Source: Cellvibrionaceae bacterium 1162T.S.0a.05 (GTDB taxonomy: Bacteria; Pseudomonadota; Gammaproteobacteria; Pseudomonadales; Cellvibrionaceae). From it: a DNA stretch of 64,000 nt. Position numbers and translations under genes: made by a program. Each line of letters begins with the position of its first letter. The stretch's first letter is position 1. The notes under the pieces are model-generated. The model was not told where the DNA came from. It searched no databases and worked only from the letters and a program-made list of their open reading frames with translations. Of this stretch, positions 1 through 9,010 are shown piece by piece. The stretch lies in NCBI GenBank assembly GCA_000964245.1, contig LANB01000001.1, positions 2,570,392-2,634,391 of the forward strand, written 5' to 3'.

Positions 1-1348
1 AAGACAACGCGGCTTGCGTCGCTGCGGTAGTTAAATTCACGCGTGGTTGATAAGTTAGTTTTTTAGCTTCTTCGTTGAGCCAGTTTTCAAATTCCGCTTT
101 TGTCGCCACGCCCTTGCCGCCATGTTCGCCTTGCCAGTAGGCAGCAAAATAATAATCGAGGACACCGGCTTCGCCACGCATTTGCACAGCCCAGGAACTT
201 TCATCGTTCAAGACTTTGTCCAACTCACGTTTTTTGAAAAAAACCGCCATGCCAAGCATGTCGTCATTCAGGCTTTGCTTGCCCCAACTGGCAATGTAAG
301 TCCAGTTGTCTCCAGCAATGTCGGTGGGGCCTTGTATGAAGTCGGTGTCGGGGTGTTTGACGACACCAATAGCAAAGTTCTCCGTGTGTCTTTCAGGTGT
401 TACGATAGAGTGTGCGAGTCGACTGCCAGCTTGCATCGAGACTAGCGCTCGCAAATTCATTTCCCCATTGGCCGTGCTTTGCCAGCCGCTATAATCGATG
501 CTTAAAGAAGAAAAAATAGGGCCATTTTCAATGATTGTTGCGCGATGGTTGGCAACCTCATTGATTAATTCGACTTTATCATCTTGCGCAACACCAAAGC
601 CGCCGGCGCCGAGTGAAGAGCCAACTTTCAGTATGTCCATCCCCCAATCTTGCATATGGTGGTAGGACTCATAGCCGTCTTGACCGACGAGTTGCAATAC
701 AGGGTCTGCAGTGTTTTTTCCGAAAATATCAAAGCCGTTACGCCAGTCCAGATAAATGCGGTAACCCACTTTATCGGATTCAATGCCCGGACCTTCGTAA
801 CGTATCCAATTAGAGTGATCGGTATAATGCTCGGGTGGGCTCAGGCTGCTAACATTTTGAAATGTGCCTCCTATGTATTCCTGCTTGCCTTCAACTTTGG
901 CATGAGCTTGCCATTCGCCACCTTTCTTGTGAGAAATTTCTGCCTGTGTTTGCTTTGGCCAGGTGTTTGCGGCGAGTTCGGAATTTTTATTGATTTCCAG
1001 TGAAATACTTTCGCCCGCTTTTAAATCAACAAGTACCAGTAGCCCGTCTTTTGTTTGGTCGCCATTCTGGTCGATATGTTGTTGCGGGAGTGCTTTGCCA
1101 TTAATAGTCGCGACGAGCTCGCTGTTAGTCGGCGCATCGATTTCAAGACCCAGGTCAAAATAGGAAAAATAAAGGGTTTCCTTGCGGTCGATCATCAATG
1201 GGTTGCTGATGGTTGCTGAGGCCAGAGGGTTGGTTTCCGGCTCAGCCAGAGGCTTGGTTTCGGTCGTTGTTTGATCGCTGGATTTATCACAAGCGCTGAG
1301 TGCTGCAAGGGTGGCGATGAGTGCGATAGAGTAAATATTTTTTTTCAT
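1..1348 (-). CDS. DUF4861 lipoprotein, C-terminus outside window
   Basis: Read on the minus strand from an ATG at 1348 preceded by AGGGG, this frame stays open to the window edge (449 codons visible, no stop), so the C-terminus is missing. It begins with a lipoprotein signal peptide ending in the lipobox LSAC, followed by an acidic, Thr-rich linker. The body resembles DUF4861: a central stretch reads NWIRYEGPGIESDKVGYRIY followed by a conserved LDWRNG and a later GWQSTANGEM. DUF4861 proteins are known from pectin and alginate utilisation loci, but I know of no settled biochemical role. It lies 129 bp downstream of the GH28 gene on the same strand, so the two are probably co-transcribed and both lipid-anchored. 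A role in uronate polymer handling is inferred from this context only. Confidence 0.8.
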   Translation of the reverse strand, partial: MKKNIYSIALIATLAALSACDKSSDQTTTETKPLAEPETNPLASATISNPLMIDRKETLYFSYFDLGLEIDAPTNSELVATINGKALPQQHIDQNGDQTKDGLLVLVDLKAGESISLEINKNSELAANTWPKQTQAEISHKKGGEWQAHAKVEGKQEYIGGTFQNVSSLSPPEHYTDHSNWIRYEGPGIESDKVGYRIYLDWRNGFDIFGKNTADPVLQLVGQDGYESYHHMQDWGMDILKVGSSLGAGGFGVAQDDKVELINEVANHRATIIENGPIFSSLSIDYSGWQSTANGEMNLRALVSMQAGSRLAHSIVTPERHTENFAIGVVKHPDTDFIQGPTDIAGDNWTYIASWGKQSLNDDMLGMAVFFKKRELDKVLNDESSWAVQMRGEAGVLDYYFAAYWQGEHGGKGVATKAEFENWLNEEAKKLTYQPRVNLTTAATQAALS

Positions 1349-1477
1349 TTTTTTCCCCTTCGTTTAACTCGACCCGACCCTAACATCCCGGGGGGGCTGG
1401 AGTTGATGATTGGAACAGGCTCTGATTATTTAGATGGTTTTAAACGGTTTAATTAGACGGTTTAAATAGACAACGAT

Positions 1478-2890
1478 CTAAACAACAAAGTGCTTACCAT
1501 TAATTCTGACATTGTCGATGTTAAGTGTTTTCACATTTTCAATAATGCCCGCGTCTTCAGCATTTAAAAACGCACTATTGCGCAAGGTAAAACTTTCTAT
1601 GGGTGCGCGTTTGAATCCACGAATTTGGAAAACACGTTTGGCGTTTTCGCAATGCAGGTTTTCAATCACTACGTTGCGAACGAGTGGGTCGAACTGCCCG
1701 GCATCGCCTTCCTCATAATAAAAATTAATGACAATGGCATCGCGCACTTCGCCAATGCGCGTATTACGCACGTAAATATTTTCCAGTAAACCTCCGCGCA
1801 CGGAATTGGTTTTTATACGGATACCGCGCTCAAGATCGGGGCTGTTCATTACATTGTTTTCAGCAAAGACATTGCGCACCCCGCCGGAGATTTCACTGCC
1901 GACCACAACGCCACCATGGCCCGCCAACATTTGGTTGTTACGAATGATAATGTTCTCGGTCGGCACGTTGAGTCGGCGACCATCATTGTTGCGGCCGGAT
2001 TTAATGGCAATGCAGTCGTCGCCGGTATTGAAATAGCAGTCTTCGATTAAAATATTTTTGCAGCTCTCAGGATCGCAACCGTCAGAATTGGGCCCGAGGC
2101 TTTCAAGATGCACTTTACGCACAGTGATGTTCTCGCTGAGAACGGGGTGCAGCAACCAAAAAGGTGCGCGTACAATCCGAATGCCTTCTATAAGAATATT
2201 TTTGCATTTATAGGGTTGAACAAAAGGCGGGCGCAGATAGTGGCCTTTACTGTAGTGACGTTTGCGCGGGTCGACACCCGCCTCGGCTTCTGCGAAGAGT
2301 TGATCGCGGCTGGTTTTTTGAGAAGGAAAGCCTTCGCGACCCCACTCCTTATTACCTTTCCACGGCCACCAGGTGGTTTCATCAGCTTGACCGTCAAGCG
2401 TACCCTCACCGGTAATGGCGATATTTTCTTTTTCATAGGCGTAAATCAAGGGCGAATACCCCATGTACTCCATGCCTTCCCAGCGGGTAAAGACTTCTGG
2501 CAGATAGCGCTCGGGGTCGGTGTAGAACTTGATGGTGGCGCCCTTACTCAGGTGTAGATTGACGTTTGATTCGAAATGAATCGGTCCGCTTAACCAATTA
2601 CCTGCGGGCACGAGCACCCGGCCACCGCCGGCGCTTGAACAGGCTTTGATAGCCCGCTTGAACGCAACGCTGCAATCATGTTTGCCGTCTCCGAGCGCAC
2701 CAAAGTCGCTGATAACAAAGTCGCGTTCCGGGAAATCGGGCGTTTTAATCGATTTTAGAATGGCCTCTGCTTGCTGCCAGGCGTGTGTACTCGTCTGGTT
2801 CGGGCCTGTCTTCTGTGTGTTCTTTGTGCAGGAGGCTAGAGCAGTCGCGCCCATAGAGAGCAAGGCCTGGCGGCGGGAAAGGGGGAACAT
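1478..2890 (-). CDS. GH28 polygalacturonase-family Tat lipoprotein
   Basis: A 470-residue right-handed beta-helix glycoside hydrolase that would cleave alpha-galacturonide links of pectin or oligogalacturonides. Family GH28 signatures are all visible: NSDG with Asp270, GDDC with Asp291/Asp292, GHGG with His325 and RIK at 358-360; the three Asp residues are the expected catalytic set. The N-terminus has a twin-arginine motif (SRRQALL, residues 5-11) and a lipobox LASC with Cys21, so it is predicted to be Tat-exported and lipid-anchored. The ATG at 2890 is preferred over a TTG six bases upstream because AGGAGG lies seven bases before it. Whether it acts exo or endo, and whether the substrate is galacturonan or rhamnogalacturonan, cannot be read from sequence. 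The neighbouring uxaA and TRAP genes fit galacturonate release. Confidence 0.92.
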   Translation of the reverse strand: MFPLSRRQALLSMGATALASCTKNTQKTGPNQTSTHAWQQAEAILKSIKTPDFPERDFVISDFGALGDGKHDCSVAFKRAIKACSSAGGGRVLVPAGNWLSGPIHFESNVNLHLSKGATIKFYTDPERYLPEVFTRWEGMEYMGYSPLIYAYEKENIAITGEGTLDGQADETTWWPWKGNKEWGREGFPSQKTSRDQLFAEAEAGVDPRKRHYSKGHYLRPPFVQPYKCKNILIEGIRIVRAPFWLLHPVLSENITVRKVHLESLGPNSDGCDPESCKNILIEDCYFNTGDDCIAIKSGRNNDGRRLNVPTENIIIRNNQMLAGHGGVVVGSEISGGVRNVFAENNVMNSPDLERGIRIKTNSVRGGLLENIYVRNTRIGEVRDAIVINFYYEEGDAGQFDPLVRNVVIENLHCENAKRVFQIRGFKRAPIESFTLRNSAFLNAEDAGIIENVKTLNIDNVRINGKHFVV

Positions 2891-3127
2891 TAGCAAACCT
2901 CCTGGTGGGCAAAAGATGCCTTCATATACGAAATCGATTTTATTCTTAATGCTTAAATGGTAAGGCCAATATTGTAGATTTGGCAGACAGGAAAAGCAAT
3001 CAACCTTGATTTGTAATGTGATAATTCAGGCGACAGGTCTCGGCGCTGTATACAAAATGCGCCAGTCGAGAGCACACTCTCGCTCTGATATCAGGAATCT
3101 GTGTGTTTTTGCGCGGTGAGTTGCGTG

Positions 3128-3901
3128 CTAGCTATTGATGCCGAAGCGTTTGCGGTCAAAGGCCACCTTGCGGCGTGCTTCTTCCAGTGCTTCAGCTTCG
3201 GTGGCATCCAGCAATTGCTGGATAACGCAATTGAGGTGGTGGCGCATTGCGTCGCGCGCGGCTTTTGGGTCACGTTTTTCGAGGGCCTCAAGAATGGCTT
3301 TGTGCTCTTCAATACGCGGGCGTGAGCCTGCCTGGCGTACTTTTTCAAGAATGCGCGCAGAGATCGGTGAGCTGTTGCGCAAGCTCCACAAGTGGGCACA
3401 GGCAGAGGCCAAGGCTTCATTGCGTGTGGCGCGGGCAATTATGAGATGAAAGTTTTGGTCGGCTTCTTCGCAGAGGGGTTGTTCCTGTTCATTTTCTGCA
3501 ACCATCGCGTCGAGCGCTTCACGTAACTCCTTGAGTTCCTCGTCGGTGATGCGGTCTGCCGCGAGTTCTGCGGTGTCGCCTTCAACAAGTATTCGCGCTT
3601 CAAGAATGTCGAAAGGGCCGACGGAGAGGTCGGTTTTGGGGAAGTTGCTGGAATTTGAATCGCAGACATACACGCCGGAGCCGCCGCGAACTTCCACGCA
3701 GCCCGCAAGCTCAAGTGCAATGATGGCTTCGCGAATGGTGGGCCGGCTGACATCAAAGCGTTCAGCAAGTTTGCGCTCGGCAGGGAGGCGCGAGCCCAGG
3801 GGGTATTCACCTTCGGATATGACAGTGGCTAATTGCTCTGCGACGCGTTGATAAAGACGCCCGCCTGAAGACTTTTTCGTTTTTTTAATGGCAACGTTCA
3901 T
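3128..3901 (-). CDS. GntR/FCD-family regulator, ExuR/UxuR-like
   Basis: A 257-residue transcription factor. Residues about 14-80 form the GntR winged helix (SRLPAERKLAERFDVSRPTI, then a wing ending GGSGVYV). Residues about 100-235 form an all-helical FCD effector domain with the usual metal ligands visible in DQNFH, EEHK and MRHH. The length matches E. coli ExuR and UxuR (about 258), and the family controls hexuronate catabolism. It sits between the GH28 gene and uxaA, divergent from uxaA, which supports regulation of this locus. Likely effectors are galacturonate or a downstream acid such as tagaturonate or fructuronate; that is inference. A GTATAC-centred site (3960-3965) lies in its own promoter region, consistent with autoregulation. 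Not every GntR/FCD protein acts on uronates, so no symbol is given. Confidence 0.88.
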   Translation of the reverse strand: MNVAIKKTKKSSGGRLYQRVAEQLATVISEGEYPLGSRLPAERKLAERFDVSRPTIREAIIALELAGCVEVRGGSGVYVCDSNSSNFPKTDLSVGPFDILEARILVEGDTAELAADRITDEELKELREALDAMVAENEQEQPLCEEADQNFHLIIARATRNEALASACAHLWSLRNSSPISARILEKVRQAGSRPRIEEHKAILEALEKRDPKAARDAMRHHLNCVIQQLLDATEAEALEEARRKVAFDRKRFGINS

Positions 3902-4239
3902 ATAAGTTCGCGCGTCCGGCTTGGTAAAGTTGTACGACCAATAGCGATTTTACCAATAAGTATACATGCACTCAAGGAAAGTGCCGTGGCTGACCAAAAT
4001 TAATGTCAGGCCGAATTTTGTATTGCGGTCAGGCCAATAAGCTGATAGATTGCTCGGACGGTTAATTCGGGCGTTTTGACAGTCTTTGATGCGAGCGTGC
4101 TTCAAGTGTATGGCGCGTTCGAGTGACAACTGATGGTTGAGTGCTGACAGGCGAAGACAGCCAAAGACAGTCGGGCGTCAAGACGTAATGAATAAATTGA
4201 AATGGGTTAAAGCCGCGAATTGAGCAGTAGAGGTTTAGC
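3902..4239. promoter_or_regulatory. Divergent control region between GntR regulator and uxaA
   Basis: A 338-bp gene-free stretch. It holds a GTATAC core at 3960-3965, a direct repeat GTCAGGCC at 4005-4012 and 4028-4035 (23 bp apart, about two helical turns) and a related inverted half GGCTGAC at 3988-3994. A TTGACA hexamer at 4076-4081 has no good -10 at the right distance, so no promoter is called with assurance. AGAGG at 4228-4232 serves the GTG start of uxaA. The repeats are candidate operators for the divergent regulator. Confidence 0.45.
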
Positions 4240-5766
4240 GTGAGTAAGGTGATACATTTACACGAGTCCGACCAGGTAGTGGTAGCCAAAGAGGACTTGC
4301 GTAAAGGTGAAACAATACAAATTGGTAAGCACCAGTTGGTCGTGGCTCAGGACATACCCTCCATGCATAAACTTGCCCTGGTGAGTATTGCCAAGGGTGA
4401 CACCCTATACAAGTACGGTCAGGTGATTGGCACTGCCAGTCAGGCCATTGCTATTGGTGAACATGTTCATGCCCACAATTGCCAGATGGGCGATTTCGAA
4501 AAAGATTACGGTTTCTGTCGGCATGCCCAACCCACTCGCTATGTGCCTGAACACGCTCGCGCCAGTTTTAAGGGGTACCGCCGTGCAAGTGGCAAGGTGG
4601 GCACGCGCAATTACATCGGCATTCTCACAACTGTGAATTGCTCGGGCACACCGGCTAAGCATATCGCCTCCATGTTTTCAGTACCCGGTGCTCTCGATGC
4701 CTTTCCTAATGTCGATGGCGTGATTGCACTCACCCACGATTCTGGTTGCGGCATGCGCTCTGCGGGCGAGGGTTACGAAATCCTCAAGCGTACTTTCGAG
4801 GGGTATGCAAGGCATCCTAACTTCGGAGGCATTCTGATGATCGGGCTCGGCTGTGAAACCATGCAGGTGAAAAAACTGCTGCAAGATACCGGCCTTGAAG
4901 ACAGTGAAACCTTCACGGCTTACACCATTCAGGAAGTTGGCGGGACTCGGGCGGCAATCGAAAAAGGTGTGCAATTTATTCAAACGCTGCTACCAAAGGT
5001 CAACGCCTTTGAGCGCGAAGAGTGTTCAGCCAGTGAATTGACTCTGGCGGTGCAATGTGGGGGCTCTGATGCTTTTTCGGGGATTACGGCCAACCCTGCC
5101 TTGGGGGCCGCCAGCGATATATTGGTGCGGCACGGCGGTACGGTTATTTATTCCGAAACGCCGGAAATATATGGGGCCGAACATTTGCTCACGCGGCGGG
5201 CGAAATCCCCAGAGGTGGCTGAAAAATTATTGCAACGCATTCGTTGGTGGGAGGAATACACTCAAAAAAATGGTTTTGAGTTAAACAACAACCCATCACC
5301 GGGAAATAAAGTTGGCGGCCTGACCACGATTCTGGAAAAGTCACTCGGTGCACAAACCAAAAGCGGCTCCAGCATGATGGTGGAAGTATACGAATATGCC
5401 GAGCCAGTGGCTCAGAAAGGCCTGGTGTTTATGGATAGTCCCGGTTTTGACCCGGTCTCTGTTACCGGCCAGGTGGCTTCGGGTGCGAATATGATTTGCT
5501 TTACGACCGGGCGCGGCTCGACCTTCGGCTTCAAGCCCGTACCCAGTATTAAACTGGCGAGCAATTCCAGGCTGTTTACATCGATGAATGAAGATGTGGA
5601 TATCAACTGCGGTGAAATCCTCGATGGCACACATACGGTTGTCAGCTCGGGGGAAGAGATTTTCCAGAAAGTCCTTGCCGTCGCATCCGGCGAGCCCAGT
5701 AAAAGCGAGTCCTTTGGCTACGGTGATGTCGAATTCAACCCCTGGAAAATCGGCGCGGTGGTGTAA
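4240..5766 (+). CDS. uxaA: Altronate dehydratase
   Basis: Catalyses dehydration of D-altronate to 2-keto-3-deoxygluconate in galacturonate breakdown, in the cytoplasm. The 508-residue protein has the full two-part architecture: an N-terminal SAF domain (about 1-90) followed by the altronate/galactarate dehydratase core. Conserved blocks include TRNYIGILTTVNCSGTPAKH, LTHDSGCGM, IGLGCETMQV, VQCGGSDAFSGITANPALG and NNPSPGNKVGGLTTILEKSL. The Cys and His residues in these blocks fit the metal-dependent family. Length is close to E. coli UxaA (495). Translation starts at GTG 4240, with AGAGG eight bases upstream. No isomerase (uxaC) or altronate oxidoreductase (uxaB) lies in the window, so the pathway must be completed elsewhere, possibly beyond the left edge. 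The TRAP transporter follows 187 bp downstream. Confidence 0.95.
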   Translation: MSKVIHLHESDQVVVAKEDLRKGETIQIGKHQLVVAQDIPSMHKLALVSIAKGDTLYKYGQVIGTASQAIAIGEHVHAHNCQMGDFEKDYGFCRHAQPTRYVPEHARASFKGYRRASGKVGTRNYIGILTTVNCSGTPAKHIASMFSVPGALDAFPNVDGVIALTHDSGCGMRSAGEGYEILKRTFEGYARHPNFGGILMIGLGCETMQVKKLLQDTGLEDSETFTAYTIQEVGGTRAAIEKGVQFIQTLLPKVNAFEREECSASELTLAVQCGGSDAFSGITANPALGAASDILVRHGGTVIYSETPEIYGAEHLLTRRAKSPEVAEKLLQRIRWWEEYTQKNGFELNNNPSPGNKVGGLTTILEKSLGAQTKSGSSMMVEVYEYAEPVAQKGLVFMDSPGFDPVSVTGQVASGANMICFTTGRGSTFGFKPVPSIKLASNSRLFTSMNEDVDINCGEILDGTHTVVSSGEEIFQKVLAVASGEPSKSESFGYGDVEFNPWKIGAVV

Positions 5767-5953
5767 AGCCTCCGCAGCGACTTCGGCTACGCTGAGGCAA
5801 GCTGCACGCAACTAGTATACAATCGCGACTGCATTGCGTTTCGAGCAAGGTTTCAAGCGCACTATATTGCTCTCTATTGCTCCCTGTATAGTGTTCGTCA
5901 CAGCGCTCTTTATAGCGCTTTAAAAGAAATAAAAGCGAAAGATAACAATAAGC

Positions 5954-6940
5954 ATGATGAAATTACCTTTAATCTTCAAATTAAAGTTTGGCCTCCTTCT
6001 GTGCAGCAGCCTCTTGCTTTCCTGCAGCAAAGTGGAGGATATCCGCGTACTCAAAATGGCGCACAGTCTGCCTACCGAGCACCCCGTACATATTGCTATG
6101 GAATATATGGCAGAGCGTTTGCTCGCGATTTCAGAGGGCAATATGCGCATGGATATTTATTCCGGCGGCCAATTGGGCGGTGAGCGCGAAACAATGGAGT
6201 TGGTACAAATTGGTAGCCTTGCGATGACCAAGGTTTCGACGGGCTCAATGGAAGGTTTTGTACCTGAAATGAAAGTATTTGGTGTGCCGTATGTATTCAA
6301 AGGTGAAGAGCACTTTTGGGAGGTGCTCGAAGGTGAAATCGGCAAAGAGCTGTTATTGAAAGGCGAGCGGGTGCGCTTGCGGGGCCTTGGTTATTACGAT
6401 GCAGGCAGCCGCAGCTTTTATACCGTGGACGAGCCGGTACACACACCCGCCGATTTGCAAGGTAAAAAAATTCGTGTGATGAAAAGTCAAACCGCGGTGG
6501 AAATGGTTAGCGCGCTGGGTGGGAGTGGTACACCCATTTCGTGGGGCGAACTTTATACTGCGTTGCAACAAGGTGTTGTCGATGGCGCAGAAAATAACCC
6601 ACCAAGCTTTTATACCTCCAAACATTTTGAAGTTGCAAAATATTACACGCTGGACGAACACACCTTTCTACCGGATGTGGTGCTAATAAGTACCTACGTT
6701 TGGAATTCGTTAACCGAGCAAGAACAACAATGGTTACAACGCGCGATGGATGAATCGGTCTTTTATCAGAAAAAGATATGGGCCGAAGCGTCGGACCATG
6801 CGCTGGAAGAAGTGCAAAAGGCGGGAGTAACGGTAATTCGTCCGGATAAAACCACCTTTTCCAGTCGCGTAAAAAGTATGCACGAAAATATGCAAGCCAC
6901 ACCGGCCTATGAGTTTATTCAGCGTATTCAGGCGATGTAG
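5954..6940 (+). CDS. dctP: TRAP transporter solute-binding protein (DctP type)
   Basis: The extracytoplasmic receptor of a TRAP transporter, 328 residues. Family features are the N-terminal KMAHSLPTEHPVH, YSGGQLGGERE, the strand-helix block GKKIRVMKSQTAVEM, and the GELYTALQQGVVDGAENNP block that helps form the ligand site. An Arg in KKIRVM is the usual carboxylate-binding residue, pointing to an acidic ligand. Given the neighbours, a uronate is the best guess. The N-terminus ends in LLSC, a lipobox, so this binding protein may be tethered to the membrane rather than free in the periplasm, which is less common for Gram-negative TRAP receptors. A second ATG directly follows the first. It is followed by dctQ eight bases downstream. 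Confidence 0.93.
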   Translation: MMKLPLIFKLKFGLLLCSSLLLSCSKVEDIRVLKMAHSLPTEHPVHIAMEYMAERLLAISEGNMRMDIYSGGQLGGERETMELVQIGSLAMTKVSTGSMEGFVPEMKVFGVPYVFKGEEHFWEVLEGEIGKELLLKGERVRLRGLGYYDAGSRSFYTVDEPVHTPADLQGKKIRVMKSQTAVEMVSALGGSGTPISWGELYTALQQGVVDGAENNPPSFYTSKHFEVAKYYTLDEHTFLPDVVLISTYVWNSLTEQEQQWLQRAMDESVFYQKKIWAEASDHALEEVQKAGVTVIRPDKTTFSSRVKSMHENMQATPAYEFIQRIQAM

Positions 6941-6948
6941 GGGGCGAG

Positions 6949-7443
6949 ATGAAAATAGTGATTGAAAAAATTGATTGGTTTGTTGCCCGCTTTGTTTCTT
7001 TACTAATGGCGTTGTTGGTAGTCGATGTCACCTGGCAAGTGTTGTCGCGCTTTGTTTTTAATAATCCAAGCACCTTTACCGAAGAGGTCGCGTTGTTTCT
7101 GGTTTTATGGATCGCGCTATTGGGGGCGGCTTATACCTATCGTCAGGGTGCCCACCTGGGGCTCGACATTCTTGTCGAAAAGCTGGAAGAGGGGAAACGC
7201 TTATTGGTGCAACGCCTTGCGGATATTGCGTGTTTGGCTTTCGCCCTGATCTTGCTGGTTTACGGAGGCTGGGAGCTGGTTCTATTAAATGTTCAGCTTG
7301 AGCAAACCTCGGCCGCGTTGCAAATGCAAATCTGGATTGTTTACAGCGTGATTCCAATAAGCGGGATTTTGATTTCGCTTTACGCGCTGGAACGCATAAT
7401 TTACGGCCCGCTTGAAAAGCACGTAAGCCCGGAAGAAGAATAA
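6949..7443 (+). CDS. dctQ: TRAP transporter small permease (DctQ type)
   Basis: The small membrane subunit of the TRAP transporter, 164 residues with four predicted helices (about 10-32, 45-65, 88-108 and 128-150). The family signature runs through RFVFNNPSTFTEEVALFLVL and the following WIALLGAAYTYRQGAHLGLD. DctQ packs beside DctM and is needed for sodium-coupled uptake. A GGGGGCGAG stretch upstream supports the start at 6949. It lies 8 bp after dctP and 12 bp before dctM, a tight operon. Confidence 0.93.
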   Translation: MKIVIEKIDWFVARFVSLLMALLVVDVTWQVLSRFVFNNPSTFTEEVALFLVLWIALLGAAYTYRQGAHLGLDILVEKLEEGKRLLVQRLADIACLAFALILLVYGGWELVLLNVQLEQTSAALQMQIWIVYSVIPISGILISLYALERIIYGPLEKHVSPEEE

Positions 7444-7455
7444 GAGGAAAGGGTG

Positions 7456-8760
7456 ATGGAATTATCTGTTGTGGTTTTGCTGGTTTCGTTTGTCGTGCTC
7501 TTGTTAATGCACGTGCCGATTTCTATCAGTATTGGTTTGGCGACCTTGTTCGCCATGTTGTTCACCATTGATTTTATGCCTGCGGTGACCACCATTGCGC
7601 AACGCATTGCGAGCGGCGTTGACAGTTTTGCCTTGTTGGCGATCCCGTTTTTTATTTTATCGGGGTTGTTAATGGGGCGTGGCGGGATTGCGCACAGGCT
7701 GATTGAATTTGCCAAAGTGTGTATCGGCATGGTGCCGGGTGGCCTGGCTTTTGTGAATGTGATTAGTTGTACCTTGTTTGGAGCGATTTCAGGTTCTTCT
7801 GTTGCCGCGACATCTGCAGTTGGGGGCTTCATGATTCCCGCAATGGAAAAGGAAGGTTACGATCGAAATTTTAACGCCGCAATTACGGTCACCTCGTCAA
7901 CAACGGGCCTGTTGATTCCTCCCAGCAATATTTTAATTATTTATTCGCTTGCAAGTGGGGGTGTTTCCATTGCAGCACTCTTTGTAGCGGGTTACTTACC
8001 CGGGTTGCTGGTGGCAGCAAGTTTAATGATGGTATGCGCAGTTTACGCAAAAATAAAAGGTTTCCCTGTCGGTAAGCGACCGACTTTTCGTGAGTTTGCC
8101 AAGCGCAGCCTGGATGCCATTCCCAGTTTGATGCTGGTTGTCATTATTATTGGCGGGATTATTGCGGGTTTCTTTACTGCAACAGAGGCCTCTGTTGTCG
8201 CGGTGTTATACGCGCTGGTGCTTTCTGTTTTTGTTTACAAGGAAGTCAAGATTGCTGATTTGCCAGACATCCTTTTAAAGTCAGTCGAAACAACGTCTAT
8301 CGTGATGTTGTTAATCGGCACCTCGACGGCCTTGTCATGGATGTTGAGTTACGAAAGTATTCCTCAAGCAATCAGTTCAGCCTTGATGGGTTTGAGTGAT
8401 AACCCATTTATTATTTTGCTGACGATCAATTTAATTCTCTTGTGTGTCGGTATCTTTATGGATATGACGCCTGCGGTTCTTATTTTCACGCCGATCTTTT
8501 TACCTGTGGCGATTCAATTGGGCATGTCGCCCCTACACTTCGGGATAATGATGGTGCTCAACCTCTGTATTGGTTTGTGTACGCCGCCGGTGGGCTCAGT
8601 GCTCTTTGTCGGCTGCAGTATTGCGCGAACTTCCATCGCGGCGTTGATCAGACCCTTAATGCCAATGTATTTAGCGATGTTGGTCGCTTTGTTGTTGATT
8701 ACCTATATACCTTCTATTACCGAATCCTTGCCAATATTTTTCGGTTTATATGAAAAATAA
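7456..8760 (+). CDS. dctM: TRAP transporter large permease (DctM type)
   Basis: The transport subunit of the TRAP system, 434 residues and very hydrophobic with about twelve membrane segments. Family motifs include PFFILSGLLMGRGGIA, the GAISGSSVAATSAVGG block, GLLIPPSN, and near the C-terminus LNLCIGLCTPPVGSVLFVG. A GTG at 7453 directly precedes the ATG at 7456; I use the ATG because GAGGAAAGG then sits at a better distance. The protein would couple sodium re-entry to uptake of the acid captured by DctP. A strong terminator follows six bases after the stop, ending the unit. Confidence 0.94.
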   Translation: MELSVVVLLVSFVVLLLMHVPISISIGLATLFAMLFTIDFMPAVTTIAQRIASGVDSFALLAIPFFILSGLLMGRGGIAHRLIEFAKVCIGMVPGGLAFVNVISCTLFGAISGSSVAATSAVGGFMIPAMEKEGYDRNFNAAITVTSSTTGLLIPPSNILIIYSLASGGVSIAALFVAGYLPGLLVAASLMMVCAVYAKIKGFPVGKRPTFREFAKRSLDAIPSLMLVVIIIGGIIAGFFTATEASVVAVLYALVLSVFVYKEVKIADLPDILLKSVETTSIVMLLIGTSTALSWMLSYESIPQAISSALMGLSDNPFIILLTINLILLCVGIFMDMTPAVLIFTPIFLPVAIQLGMSPLHFGIMMVLNLCIGLCTPPVGSVLFVGCSIARTSIAALIRPLMPMYLAMLVALLLITYIPSITESLPIFFGLYEK

Positions 8761-8765
8761 CAAAG

Positions 8766-8791
8766 CGGAGCCCAAGGGCTCCGTTTTTTTT
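8766..8791 (+). terminator. Intrinsic terminator after the TRAP operon
   Basis: An 8-bp perfect stem (CGGAGCCC at 8766-8773 with GGGCTCCG at 8776-8783) with a two-base gap, so the closing pairs probably open into the loop. A run of eight T follows directly. It lies just after the dctM stop and fits Rho-independent termination on the plus strand. Confidence 0.9.
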
Positions 8792-9010
8792 AAAGACGTC
8801 AGTTTACGCGTTGTAGGTCGATGATTTCAAAAGGTGAATTTATAGCAGAACACTCTTCGCTATTGGGGCTGCGGGTTTGTGACCGTTTTTGGCGGAACCA
8901 CTCAAGCTGTCTACGTTCACAACCAAATTAAACGAATTTGATACAAGCGGCCTTCAAGTTATTGCGCAAACCAAACGCACTTTAATTATGAAAGTAGAGA
9001 ATCAGGAAGT

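Noticed and set aside
2108-2557. A 149-codon plus-strand frame opposite GH28
   Set aside because: The opposite strand encodes complete GH28 motifs; the shadow protein has no recognisable features.
3067-3082. Terminator for the GntR regulator from CGAGAG/CTCTCG
   Set aside because: The four-base-loop stem is only 6 bp and no T run follows on the minus strand.
4076-4081. TTGACA as the uxaA promoter -35
   Set aside because: No acceptable -10 hexamer lies 16-18 bp downstream.
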